A stretch of 64,000 bases of DNA, taken from the NCBI GenBank assembly GCA_954871525.1, contig OX940869.1, positions 22,410,001-22,474,000 of the forward strand. The letters run 5' to 3'. This DNA is from Parietaria judaica. Lineage: Eukaryota; Streptophyta; Magnoliopsida; Rosales; Urticaceae. Positions 11,690-22,740 of this stretch are shown here, piece after piece. The notes under the pieces are model-generated. The model did not search any database, was not told the origin of the DNA, and saw nothing but the letters and a program-made list of their open reading frames with translations. Positions within the stretch are counted from its first letter, which is position 1, and each line of letters begins with the position of its first letter. Both the position numbers and the translations under genes were made by a program.

Positions 11690-12440
11690 TTAGAGTTGTT
11701 CCTCATCTTCATATTGAGTTGTGAAAATTAGATTTCTTAATACTTTTATAACATCTTGCCATGTCACTTGTGAGTTCCTTCTTTTATAATATATAGATTT
11801 CTCCCCGGAGCTTCTCTCTCTAAAATTTGACTTTCTCTTTCTAGAATTTCGAATTGCTCTCTCCCTCTGGGTATTTTTTTCGCTCGTCTGGCATCGACTC
11901 TCTTTTTCGCCAAGTAAGACGCTCTGAGCCCTGCCAGGAATGCTCATAGGTTGACTAGTCATACGACATCGCCTCTCAGAGGGGATACTAAGACTAGTGT
12001 TGTCCAAGACTTGCCTCACGCCGGTCAAGACCCACGTCGTACACGAAGGTCACCCCCGCGCCGCCATTATCACCTCCAACGACGATACAAACCACCTAGT
12101 CATTTTTCCATTTACCACTAACCTTGAACTACGTGATGACCTGATCCTACTCGACTAGGAGTATGTAAGTAGGCAGCCTTGCTATAGTGACGGGGTGCGG
12201 TTATTTCTTTTTTGCAGGTCCTCCCTCGCCGCTGACGACGTCTCCGAGGAAGGAAATTCATCAAGGATTGCCCGGAACAGCCCGGAGTCTCGCCGAAGAG
12301 GAAGGCTTCGCCTCCACCTTTGACGATCATTAGTCAATCCTCATTGGCTCCACCTTTGACCGCGCACGCGACAACCAGGTCTGGCTCAGGGCTCGAACCG
12401 TAGATCGGGTTCACAGTTAGTCTATTTTCGTACATTAACA
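11690..12440 (+). mobile_element. Gypsy LTR fragment (E-related family)
   Basis: It ends GTACATTAACA, like the LTR at 6811-7766. It carries the same U5-side block (GAACTACGTGATGACCTGATCC...AGGCAGCC, 12125-12180), then TTTTTTGCAGGTCCTCCCTCGCC. CTCTCTCT-rich sequence at 11810-11870 downstream of a weak TATA (about 11786) fits the R region. The 5' boundary is not seen, so the start is approximate. Confidence 0.55.
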
Positions 12441-13146
12441 GGTAAATTGAGAGCATTTTTTGCGCCTTTCCTATACCACATATAATGACACCAAAAAAAT
12501 AAATTATAATCAGTTTACATCAACTAATTCTGGCTGATTATGAAAGAAGTGTTATCTTTTTCCAGATTCTAGTGTGAAGAATGTCAACTATGATTCGCAA
12601 GGCGCCGAGCGAGCAAGTGCGCGGAAAGCGGGGACGATGTGCAATGGGAAGCCAAGCAGACAAGAAGACATGAAAACTTTTGCATGAGCATTGTTGCCCT
12701 TTGTGGCTCAGATTGAAGACTGGCCGCCTTCTGTGAGCCAAGTCTATGAAGAGCGGTAGGCCCTGTAACTTTTTGTTGTCCCTTTTTCTCGTTAAATTCA
12801 AGCCTTAAGCTCTATATTCCTTGGCCCACCTCCGATCTCATTCGAGCACAAAAAGCCTCACCATCTTATGTTGGTGGATATATATCCTTCTACTTAGGTT
12901 TGACTCGGCCTTTATCCGAATAATATTGATGGGTCTTTTTTTACATGCACCGACGGATTGCGGATTTATCGAAAAGGATTTTACCGATTACGTTTTATGG
13001 GTAAACCCGGATTTATTGAAAGGGCTTTTACCGATTACGTTTTATGAGTAAACCGGTTATCAACATAAATTATATTAAATAATAATATATATAACATAAT
13101 TATCTATTTTACACATCTATATTTTGTTAATATCAAACACAATATG
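12441..13146. other. Intergenic DNA with a 47-bp direct repeat
   Basis: No gene recognised. CGGATTTATCGAAAAGG...CCGATTACGTTTTATG at 12961 is repeated with few changes at 13008, a tandem duplication of about 47 bp. Positions 12538-12800 show no conserved coding. The last five bases are the ATATG target duplication of the next feature. Confidence 0.4.
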
Positions 13147-14147
13147 TGTTAATGCGTAAAAATGGCATTAACTTAGAGTCGGATCCAAGGTTCGGGTCCC
13201 GAGATTGACCCGCTGAACACAAGGATGATTGAATGTTGAGTCAACACGGGTTGACTGTTGATCGTCAAAGCTGGAGGCGATTCCGTCGTCTTGGATGAGT
13301 CTCCGGGCTGTCGTTGACGATCCTCGGCGAACTTCCTTGTTGGTGGCGAAGTCCGGTTCACGGCGAAGGTCCTCGTCCGGACGGAGTCCTTGTCTTGGCG
13401 ATGTCCTCTTCTGGACAAACTCCGGTCTTGATGAAGCTCCGAGCTGGTCTTGATGATTCTTCGTGCTTTTCCTTCCTTGGCGAGCTCCTATGGCGAGGGA
13501 GGACCTGCAAAAAAGGGTTGAATGGGCCCGTGCCCCGTCGCTTATGGTTGGGCGAGGCTGCCTACGTATATCAGTTTAAGAGAATCGGGTCCCACGTAGT
13601 TCGGGGTTAGTGATAAACGGCGGGTGAATGACGATGTGGTTTGACTCGTCGGAAGTGCCGATGTTGGCGGCGCGGGGGTGACCCTTGGCCCGTTGGCCGG
13701 GTATTACCGGCGTGATATGTTCTTCGTCGACCTCGTTGATGTTGGCGAAGGCCTTAACCTGACGAGGGATGCTCCTTGTCGACCTTGTCGGGGTAGGTGG
13801 CCTCATGTAACGAGGGGCCTTATCCCGGCGAGGGAAGCTCCTTGTTGACCTTGTCGGGGTAGGTGGCCTCGTGTAACGAGGGGCCTTATCCCGACGAAGG
13901 GACGCTCCTTCCTTTGTCGACCTCACAGGTGGTGGCGTGGTTACCCACCTGGCGAGGGACGCCTTAGCTGACTCGTCGAACAACCTTTCTTCTCAGGCTT
14001 AAGACTCTGCTTCTAGATCGATCTCAGCTCTTATTCAAGTCCTTCCTCCTATAGGAGTGGACGAATTTTAGAGAGAGAAAGCTAGAGAGAGATGCTCTGG
14101 AGAAAGCTGTGAGTAAGTGTGGAAATGAGGGGGAGAAGGCTCCTATT

Positions 14148-14161
14148 TATAGGAAAACCAA
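14148..14161 (-). promoter_or_regulatory. TATA box of the E-family solo LTR
   Basis: The minus strand reads CCTATAAATAGGAG. The position, about 850 bp from the LTR start and upstream of a purine/pyrimidine-rich R region, is as expected for an LTR promoter. Confidence 0.6.
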
Positions 14162-14449
14162 CTCCCTGAAATTGCACTTCCTAAGGGCCTGCGAATTCCC
14201 TGATAATTGCACCTTCAGGGGTCTGCGAATTCCCTGAATATTGCACCTCCAGGGGCTTGCGAGTTTCTCCTTTGTAGAAGGGGTCGTCGGTGCTTCTTGA
14301 TTCGTCTTTGATGTCTTCGGGTTGTCCGCGAGTCCGCTTGTTGTGTTCGGGGAAATCCAGAGGATTTCCCGGAGATCTTCGTGGCCTCGGATCTCCTCGT
14401 CGTGTGGGATGATTACAAGTTACGCCCTCGTCAAGTTATGACGAGGGGG

Positions 14450-14850
14450 CTCGTCGCCTTGTCGCCTCGTCGCCTCGTCGGCTTGTCGCCTTGTCGGCTT
14501 GTCGCCTCGTCGGCTCGTCGCCTCGTCAGCTTGTCGCCTCGTCGGCTTGTCGGCTTGTCGGCTTGTCGCCTCGTCGCCTCGTCGGCTTGTCGCCTCGTCG
14601 GCTTGTCGCCTCGTCGGCTTGTCGCCTCGTCGGCTTGTCGCCTCGTCGGCTCGTCGCCTCGTCGCCTCGTCGCCTCGTCGCCTCGTCGCCTCGTCGCCTC
14701 GTCGGCTCGTCGCCTCGTCGCCTCGTCGCCTCGTCGCCTCGTCGGCTTCGTCGACTTGTCGGCTCGTCGCCTTGTCGGCTTCGTCGCCTTGTCGGCTCGT
14801 CGCCTTGTCGGCTCGTCGGCTTGTCGCCTCGTCGCCTTTTGGACCCCGGG
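14450..14850. repeat. 9-bp minisatellite (GTCGCCTCG / GTCGGCTTG)
   Basis: More than 40 tandem 9-mers alternate among GTCGCCTCG, GTCGGCTTG, GTCGGCTCG and GTCGCCTTG, with rare slips (for example near 14746 and 14780). Because the unit is a multiple of three with no stop word, several frames on both strands stay open and give repetitive R-R-L-V-x-S-S peptides. These are not genes. The related LTR at 6811-7766 lacks the array. Confidence 0.95.
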
Positions 14851-15000
14851 CCTCGTCAATGTCTTAGTTCTTCGGTCCCGGGCTTTTGGCGCTGGTGATG
14901 GGCCTTGACTTACCATGACAAGCTTTGACTTTTCTTAACGGGCTTTGACCTTTGCCAAAGGAGGCCCAATTTTTATATGTTACGAAAAATGCACATAACA

Positions 15001-15013
15001 ATATGTTACTACG

Positions 15014-15044
<31 letters not shown>

Positions 15045-15255
15045 ATCTATTGAGTTTGAGTGTATATATATATATATATATATTTATTTATTTGGGTTAT
15101 CAATAAATCTAAATAAAGCTGTGAATTTATACTAAAAAAAATAAAATTGTGTCGTAGTAATACCATTACTGTATTATCGTACCTATTAACCCTCATTCTT
15201 TTTTATACATTTTCTGTTCTAAATGCCGATGCCGACGCCATTTTGCTCATTCCAT
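15001..15255. other. AT-rich spacer with two (AT)n tracts
   Basis: Only (AT)n tracts at 15015-15040 and 15064-15081; no gene. Confidence 0.6.
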
Positions 15256-15505
15256 TTTACGGGCATGCCGCATGTCGATGAAAATACCTATGGAAATGTC
15301 GAAATAAAAAGGGCATGCCGCATGTCGGCGAAAATACCGATGGAAAAGTCGGAATAAAAAGGGCATGCCGCAAATGCCGCATAACTTTCACGGGCATGCC
15401 GCATGTCAACGAAAATACCGATGGAAAAGTCGGAATAAAAAGGGCATGTCGCAAATGCCGCATAACTTTCACGGGTATGCTGCATGCCGACAGAAATATC
15501 GATGT
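15256..15505. repeat. 81-bp tandem repeat with GGGCATGCCGCATGTC core
   Basis: CATAACTTTCACGGGCATGC recurs at 15380 and 15461 (period 81), and the core GGGCATGCCGCATG also occurs at 15260 and 15311. Each unit contains GAAAATACCGATGGAAAAGT. About three degenerate copies. Open frames across it exist only because of the repeat. Confidence 0.85.
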
Positions 15506-15890
15506 AAAAATTGAAAAATAATTTTGAGTATTTCGACAATTTTTATTTTTTTTACAAGTTCAAACTTACTTATTTATCATCATAAAACATAAATAACTAA
15601 AAAATCACACTAATAATATAAGTTATAGTTGTATTTATATAAAAATAAGAGTAACACTTGTAAGTTATAAAAAAATATAAATTTAAGATTACAATTAAAA
15701 TAAAACATCACATTAATAATTTATATTATTAATAAGTTATAGTTGAAATGTTGCGTTCTGAGAATGACGTCATCTGACTTGGCTTCATTATGATACAAAA
15801 CCAGGAATTATATATAAGCTGTATAGAACTTGGAATGTCAAAGCAACCAGAAAAGGGCAAGGCTTTGTTTGAATTTCCCACCTTATTATT
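15506..15890. other. AT-rich DNA beyond the 3' end of the CDF gene
   Basis: No gene seen. AT-rich sequence leads into the probable 3' untranslated end of the minus-strand CDF gene; candidate poly(A) signal-like words lie near 15888 on the minus strand. Confidence 0.4.
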
Positions 15891-16105
15891 ATAAGTACAT
15901 TTGGGATCTTTGCAGGCAAAACTCAGATCCTTTCCCGCTCTCACTATTACATATACATATACATATATTTACATTGTAGCAACCATCTAATGCAGACAAA
16001 GAATCTCCTTACCAACCTTAGCTAAAAGTAAGAATGATACATTCTCCTACGGTAACTTCTTGATGACGAGACCGGAGATGAAAACGAAATGTCAGAATCA
16101 CTAAT

Positions 16106-18159
16106 TTACGAGCTCTCTTGAAAGCTTACAGATCTGGACAACGCTGCTGGATTGGCCTGCAAGGCTTTCGAGTTCTCTGCTATGCGATTTCTTTCGTTGT
16201 TCTTTGGTTGGAACGATCTGAATAGACCTCCTCCGGTGATTGAATCCGCCTTCTCGTTCTTGATCCCCAAAGTCGCCCATATCGAGCTCTTTGCCGCGTC
16301 GCCGGGGTCGTCGATTCTCAACGTCTTTGGAATCCAAAGGGACCGCTCGGAACCGCTTTCTTTCGGCTGCTCCTCTTCATTTGAGGAGTTGGATTTGAGG
16401 GCACTTTCATCCCGAGAGTGTTTCCCCAATGTAGGAGAGTTGGGCCCGGAGCTAGGGCCCACGGAAGACGGAGATGCGGGTTGTGGAAGCCAAGGAACGT
16501 TCCAATTGCCCGGAACTTGGCAACCCCAGTAAGCGGCCGCGGGGTAGAACGGCATCGGATATCCCGGCGGGCAGAATGCTGGTACCGGCACCGCGTACGG
16601 CCAAGGTGCACCATGAAACATAGGAATCGGAGGCGGAAAATTCTGGCAATTTTGCATGACTTGCTCTTGTGAGTGGGACCCGGTTTGGCACCCCTCGTCT
16701 TTCGAGCTCGATATCGATCTGATTGACGAAACGACAGCACTGGTATCACCATTCTCTTGATACGGTAAGGAAATTCTCAGCTCTTCGGGTTTGTGGAATC
16801 CGTTCATTGTTTTTTCAGCGAGATTCAGAACAGAAGCCATTGACTCACAGAGGGGCGCATCAGAGCCGAAGCTCAGGACGGTCCCGTTTGATTTCAGAGA
16901 AGGATGGTGAGGAACGTCAGTTCGAGCATTGTGAAGAGCCTCCGAGACAGTGATTTGGCGGTACTGTGAGGCCGTGTTCTTGTTCTTGCGGCGGCCAGCA
17001 CCCACCGGAACATTCCTCATCGTGCCGCCGGCGGTCCAATATCTCTGGCAGTTCTTGCAGAAATGGCGGGGCTGGTTGACATTGTAGTTGTTGTAGTAGC
17101 AGAACTTGGTGTCCATGCTGTTGCAGCGAGGGCACGGGATTATCTTGTCCGGTTTTTTCAGAGTCTTCTCCTGCGATTGACTCGCCTCGCTCTGCTCTTC
17201 ATCGGCCTTTGATGCTTTTGGCGAAGCATTTTCTTCCTCGACAGAAGTTGTTTTAGGGTCCTCTGAGATTCTGGAAGTTGCATCAGAATTCCTAAGCTCT
17301 CCTGAAGACGCAACTCGAGCTTCATCTTCCTCTTTCGTCTCGGTAGGCTTGTCTCCAGATGTTTCCTGAATTTGAGGAAAATGCCATTAAGTATAATAAC
17401 ATCAAGATTGAATCTTTTCAAGATGCCCTATCTATGAAATTGCATACTCACAGATCTCTTTTCATTTTAACATCGCTTTTCGTTATCATAAACGATATCT
17501 TAATTTGCATTTCTTTTCTATCAGACTTTTTACGGAATATAACGATTGATCAGCACAATCTTTACGGAATATAACGATCAATCAACCGATTGTTCTTCTG
17601 ATATCTAGGAATGATAAACAAGCATCATCATCATCATCATCACGTAATGAGTTGAACCCGAATTCGCCTGCTCAAAATGGCGAGTGTACAACGGAATGTT
17701 GATTTCCACGAAGCAGTCAATAGACAGTGAAACCAATTCCAAATACGAAATATCTGGCCGTGTTCGGAGACGAGTCCAAACGAGGTGAATTCGAAACCGA
17801 AATGCTTACAATAAGGAAGGAGGAATCTCAGACAACAAACATCACCTCGAAAAGGAAGGTCAATGATGCTTCCATTCCTTTAATGGAAAAATCCCTAACG
17901 ACTTAGCTAAAAAGAGCACAGAACAACAACAACGACACAGTCAACCATAGATGACGAAGCCACTCAATTGGACGATCCGTCGAAGCTCGAACCAACAAAC
18001 AATCACCAAAACAAGCTCATTCCAAATTGATCCTCATACCTTATCGTCGTTGGAATTCCCGTCCGCAGAGGCCGAGTGTTCCTGATCCGGATCGCGATCC
18101 AAAGCGAGCGGAATGGTCTTGCCGAAGAGCTTGATCGCCGGGTCTCTGAGCTCCGACAT
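16106..18159 (-). CDS. Cycling Dof factor (CDF) transcription factor, two exons
   Basis: Exon 1 is 18159-18040 (40 codons, MSELRDPAIKLFGKTIPL...). The intron is 18039-17366, with donor GTATGAGG and acceptor TTCAG. Exon 2 is 17365-16106, ending in TAA. The protein is 459 aa, normal for plant CDF1-3-type proteins. The Dof zinc finger has Cys118, Cys121, Cys143 and Cys146 (CX2CX21CX2C) within IIPCPRCNSMDTKFCYYNNY and on to RRKNK. CDF hallmarks also visible are the N-terminal IKLFGKTIPL motif (a KLFG-type word, possibly for TOPLESS-class corepressors), an acidic Ser-rich linker, LSFGSDAPLCESM, PGNWNVPWLP, RSLWIPKTLRIDDP and SSIWATLGIK, and the C-terminal GGGLFRSFQPK (the region reported to contact GI/FKF1 in Arabidopsis). 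Family knowledge: a nuclear repressor binding AAAG sites, acting on CONSTANS/FT in photoperiodic flowering and in stress responses. No stop or frameshift is seen. Confidence 0.97.
17366..18039 (-). other. Intron of the CDF gene
   Basis: A 674-bp phase-0 intron with GT donor and AG acceptor, joining the N-terminal KLFG exon to the Dof exon as in other CDF genes. It contains an (ATC)n run at about 17622-17641 and a duplicated TTTACGGAATATAACGAT word at 17526-17575. Confidence 0.93.
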
Positions 18160-18309
18160 TGGGGCTTTCTTCGCCGTTTCCTGCGCTGAGGAAATTCAGG
18201 GGAGAGAGAAAGCGGAGAGATCTGACACGTTTTGCAGTGAGTGTTACATTAATGGATTTTCTTTTATTTATTTTATATTTTCGTTAATCCGTCGAGGCAG
18301 GTGGGACTG

Positions 18310-18317
18310 CCACGTCA
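18310..18317 (-). promoter_or_regulatory. ACGT-core element upstream of the CDF gene
   Basis: The minus strand reads TGACGTGG about 150 bp upstream of the CDF start codon. This is a G-box/C-box hybrid of the kind bound by plant bZIP and some bHLH factors, and a plausible site for light, clock or ABA control. It may lie in the 5' UTR. Function is inferred from the motif only. Confidence 0.4.
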
Positions 18318-18467
18318 TCAGGGGGAGAATTCTGAGCCACAAGTTTGCTTTGTGGCCTTGGAAAGATCTCTCTTTTTGCTTTGCTTTTTGATTCTCTTTT
18401 TCCTTTCTCATTTTTCTATGTTTGGATTCACACCTTTTTTCTTTTCTTCTATATAATATAATATAAG

Positions 18468-19460
18468 GGTGAACTGCGGCTAATATACCCAATGTTTGAT
18501 CTGCTGCGGATTATGTACCCAATGTTTTTTTTCGACGGTTAATGTACCCAAACTTAATTCTGTTAGATTTTTTCGTGCTTTCCGTCAATTGACCGTCAGC
18601 GAGTGATTCCTCTATATGTACAAATTTCGTATTTTTGGCATAACTCACTCATTTTTTGTCAAAATTTCATGAATAAACTACCGTTGGAAAGCTAAGAGAT
18701 GAATCTACAACTTTGGTGTTTTAAGTTTTGTAAAACAAAAGTTTTTAAAAAATACGAAATTTCAATTATAACGTAAAAGTGGACATTATTTTAATTCAAA
18801 ATATTTATTTCGAGCAAATTTTAATATACTTAATGACTTTTCATGATGAAACGTAAAACTAAAAAGCTGTAGATAAATATTTTATCTTTCCAATGTTAGT
18901 TTATTTATAAATTTTGGACAAAAAAATGAGTGAGTTATGCCAAAAATATGAAAGATGTGATGTGAAAAAATCTTTTGTATTTTTGGCATAACTTACTCAT
19001 TTTTTGTCCGTTGGAAATAAACTACCGTTGGAAAGATAAAAGATTTATCTACTGCATTTTAGTTTTACTTTTTATCAAAAAAGTTGTTAAGTATATTAAA
19101 ATTTGCTCGAAACAAATATTTTGCATTACACCAATGTCTAGTTTTACGTTGTAATTGAAATTTTGTATTTTTTTTAAACTTTTTTTAATTTTTACAAAAC
19201 TTAAAACACCAAAGTTGTAGATATAATTCTTATCTTTTCAACCGTATGTTGTGCATAAAATATGGACAAAAAATGAGTGAGTTATGCACAAAGTACAAAA
19301 ACTGTACATATAGAGGAAGAATCACTAGTTGACAGTCAAGTGACAGAAAAAACAAAAAAATATAACGGAATCAAATTTGGGTACATTACCGTAAAAAATA
19401 AACATTGAATACATAATCCGCAGCCAATCAAACATTGGGTACATTGGCCGCAGTTTATCC
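18468..19460. mobile_element. Long foldback element upstream of the CDF gene
   Basis: The left end GGTGAACTGCGGCTAATATA is the imperfect reverse complement of the right end ATTGGCCGCAGTTTATCC. Arms of about 300 bp continue inward (ACCCAATGTTTGATC; GGCATAACTCACTCATTTTT against AAAAATGAGTGAGTTATGCC). A second, inner inverted pair lies around 18840-19080. Flanks are ATAATATAAT-like on both sides, so the duplication length is unclear (a Mutator-like 8-10 bp is possible). No coding. Its near end is about 310 bp from the CDF start codon. Confidence 0.75.
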
Positions 19461-20836
19461 ATAATATAATAATTATAATAAAATAATCACCTATTTTTCG
19501 TACCCGTCCAACTCAGCCTTTTCTTTTAATACAGTCCATTTATTTCCAAACATGCTTCTGACCAACCTAATGACTCCTAAAATAATTAGTTTTTTTATTG
19601 GAACATAAATCAAATTCATATGGCTGATAATAAATACAATTTTTTATGTTAGTTAATTTTAGACTAGTGGTATTATTAAGTATTTATCAATGTCTCCCTA
19701 AAAAAAAAAGTATTTATCAATGTTCAAATTATCGATCTTAATAAATAATAACGATCCTTCGAAAAAAAAAAAGGTATAATTTGCTGGCGGCAAATCGAAT
19801 ATTAATATTAATATTATTAGTCTAGTACATTTAGGACGAATCTCGAGTTTTTGAGCTAAGCAAAACATTTTTGCCTTAAATACGAGAATTGCTAATTTGT
19901 CTTTAATTTTTTTTTAAATATTATTTAATATATTTGAAACAATATATAACTAAAAGAAACCCGTCTACACACTCTTTATAGTCGGTTCACAACTAATGAG
20001 AACTCAGGCTAGAGGAGAACCAAGTGCGGCCGCGGGGGCAACTCGCGCCCACCTATTTGGCCATTAGTAATATTATGTTCAACGATGCGTCTTTTTAGTT
20101 ATGATTCATGATTAATCACCGTTTGTGACAGTTCACCACCGCGAGCTTCTGCAGCTACGGATGAATACAGTGACGTAGCAAGACTTTCATTTCAGGCAAA
20201 GCAAATAGCATATTTCAATCGATTTTTTTTTTCAAATACATAAACAAACAAAAATCATAAATATACTAAAGCGAGTGTTAAACATAAAATAGAAAATATT
20301 ATTTTTCGAAGGATAGTAGAATAGATTTATCGAGTCAGAAGGGAGAGGGGATGAGAAGAGTCGAATCAAATCCTAAACAGTATTTTTTTATTTATTTGAA
20401 ATGAGCGTATGGACGTGAACTCACTAGTGCATATCTAACTCCGCCGGTGGATGAATATATAATAGTTTTGCAACGTGCTCTCATCACTAGTTACAAAGTA
20501 CATATCTGTTCATCTTATACTTTGTTGCTTCGAAGTTCTTGGATAAATCGAACATTTCTAATATGAAAATAGAGGGGGCCTTTTTCTTAGTCATAAAATT
20601 AGGATAGACATAGCAATATTCATGTTCCCGGCCACCTTTTAACCCCACCAAAATAATGAAAATGAAATCATTGGTTTAAATATTTGTGGATGAGAAGCTA
20701 TTGTGGCCCATATGTCTACTTTTTTAATATTTATGTTTTCTTTTTGAGGAAGTTTTAACTTTTAAGTATTGTTTTTGTTCCTTCCATGTGGAATTGGGCA
20801 AGGTCTCGTTTCCATGGTGGGATTGCCAATGCCAAC
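19461..20836. other. Intergenic AT-rich DNA
   Basis: No gene or clear element. A short GC-rich patch (GTGCGGCCGCGGGGGCAACT, 20024-20043) stands out. The last eight bases are the target duplication of the hAT MITE. Confidence 0.4.
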
Positions 20837-21409
20837 TAGAGGTGAACAAAAGAAACCGTAAACCGAATTTTTAACCGAGAACCGATCAAACCGATACCGA
20901 TTAAACCGCAACCGCTATTAAAGCGGTTAAAACCGAATATACCGAGAAAAAAACCGAATACCGAATTAGGTTAAAATGGGATTTTCGGTTTTAATGTGAA
21001 AACCGCAACCGCTTACCTGGTTTTACCGCTTTAACTAAATCTATTATTATATTTTATTTACCATATCTATCAACACATCAAAAAGATTTTTCTTATCTAA
21101 TCTCTCGGTGTAATATTAGTATTTAGTAATTCGTTTATGTGTAATAACTTATAATATTAAAATTTAGTAGTATGTTTATGTGTAATATTAGTAGTCAGTT
21201 AATGGAGATGTGGATATTAATTTAAAAGCGGTAAATGTGGGCAAAAAACCGATAATACCGCAACCGAACACCGAATACCGATTATACGGTAAATGCGGTT
21301 TTCATCTTTAAAAATAGGGTATTCGGTTGTCATTTCTAAAATACCGAAATGCGGTATTCGGTCTATTATTTGTCAAAAACCGCACCGAATACCCGCTTGT
21401 TCACCCCTA
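20837..21409. mobile_element. hAT-type MITE
   Basis: Terminal inverted repeats TAGAGGTGAACAA and TTGTTCACCCCTA are flanked by a perfect 8-bp target duplication ATGCCAAC (20829-20836 and 21410-21417). The 573-bp body is non-coding and filled with short words of the AAACCG / CGGTTT and GAATACCG / CGGTATTC type on both strands, giving extensive secondary-structure potential. TIR, duplication length and the CAxxxxCxxxTG-like TTCACCCCTA end fit the hAT superfamily. Confidence 0.9.
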
Positions 21410-22058
21410 ATGCCAACGTTAAAAACGCATTTTTTTTTACAATTCCTAGTCCAAAATCAAAATTATTTATGATGTTTGATGTATCACCTCATACACATTT
21501 TCTGATTGGCATTAATAAGGGCAACTCCTACCTTATCCAAATATAAAGTAGAGTTAAAATGTAAAGAGATAATAGGGGAATATGTATAACAATATTCATC
21601 AAAACAATAATTTTTTTTTTTTTGAAATGCAGTATTAAAAGTTTTTAAATTCTAAAAATACTTTTTTTTTATCATTATATTAAAATTATGTTTTTCATCA
21701 CATAATTTCACTAGAATCTCCTGAGAGGTGGCTAGGGATGATGTTTGGCTGGAATACTAATCGATGTATTTGAAGACGAATAATGAAAAGGAACTCTTTC
21801 AGATGATACTTTTAGGCTATTTTGTCCCCCTTTAATTTTTTGTAGATATGACTTTTAACTTTAAAACAAGAGTTGACTAGTTGAAATTGGAAAAAAATGA
21901 ATGTGTTACGGCTAAAATATAAAATTGTGCATTTTGAGCGGAAAATTGCAATATGAACAATAAGTGGACAATTTATCTTTTTTTTTTTTTTTTTTTTAAT
22001 TTTTTTTTATCAATATGCACATTGGTAAGGAAAAAGATAAATGAGAAACCGATGATAA
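21410..22058. other. AT-rich intergenic DNA with a poly-T tract
   Basis: No gene seen. A T-rich homopolymer tract lies at 21978-22010. It ends at the target site of A-copia. Confidence 0.5.
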
Positions 22059-22727
22059 TGAAAGAATCTTTGCGGTATAAGTATCCAAAGATTTAGATTT
22101 AGGATTGGACCTAGACGGGCTCACGTGAATTAAATGTGTTGATTCACGGCATGGATTAGAGAATCATGTGTAATTAATAGAGTTGACTTATTTGATGAAT
22201 CAAGCTATTAATTACATATATCCTGACCCTTAAATAGATGAGATCTTTAATAAAGGGAAACTTACTGATTATACGAGATACACATTAATGAGTGTATATT
22301 CTCCCATCTCTATATAAGAGAGAGAATTAGACCACCACCCCTAACACAATTATAGAGAGGTCGAATTATACTATTCCCGAGAGTCCTTGTTTGTTTCCAA
22401 TCGCTGATTAGGAACTAGTATTCCGATTCGGTAATTTCCGTTCTAGAAGAGAAGTTCCGTTAGCGACGTGGTGAACTACGTAGAGGCCGAACACGTGAGC
22501 GTCTCGGGATCTCCTTGACGGCGTGGTGGTGAAGGCGACGGCGACGGCGTGAAGGCAATTCTCCGACAAGCACTCGGAGATCTAGTTCTTGAGAATCAAA
22601 GTAAACGCTAGAGAAATCATTATCTCTCCAAGTAAGTTTTAAAAATCGTATTTATCTAGATATGTGTTTCTAGGATTATTGGAAATTTCTGCTTCCGGAG
22701 ATGAGAATATCTTAGAAAAACCCAACA
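22059..22727 (+). repeat. 5' LTR of A-copia
   Basis: 669 bp, TG...CA ends (TGAAAGAATC to AAACCCAACA). It contains CTCTATATAAGAG (TATA, about 22308-22320) and a GC-richer U5. It is collinear with the 3' LTR at 42947-43605. Confidence 0.93.
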
Positions 22728-22728
22728 A

Positions 22729-22740
22729 TGGTATCAGAGC
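22729..22740 (+). other. Primer binding site of A-copia
   Basis: TGGTATCAGAGC, one base after the 5' LTR; complementary to the 3' end of plant initiator tRNA-Met, the usual primer of Ty1/copia elements. Confidence 0.92.

Larger units (their letters stand above)
13147..15000 (-). mobile_element. Solo LTR of the E gypsy family
   Basis: On the minus strand it runs from TGTTATGTGCATTTTTCG to CGCATTAACA, with perfect 5-bp flanks ATATG at 13142-13146 and 15001-15005. No PBS, PPT or retroelement coding adjoins it, so it is a solo LTR left by LTR-LTR recombination. The minus-strand TATA (CCTATAAATAGGAG, about 14148-14161) is followed by R/U5 with the shared GAACTACGTGGGACC block (13570-13610) and the poly-pyrimidine/GCAGGTC signature. 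Its U3 contains the large 9-bp-based minisatellite at 14450-14850. U3 and U5 are also rich in CGAGG/GACGA words. Confidence 0.85.

Noticed and set aside
14381..14916. Overlapping ORFs of 120-175 codons on both strands, Arg/Leu/Ser-rich
   Set aside because: They are produced by the 9-bp minisatellite, whose unit length is a multiple of three with no stop words. Several frames are open at once and none has gene-like codon structure.
16318..16752. Other-frame ORFs over the CDF second exon, both strands
   Set aside because: Shadows of the real coding frame, which has the Dof finger and all CDF motifs.
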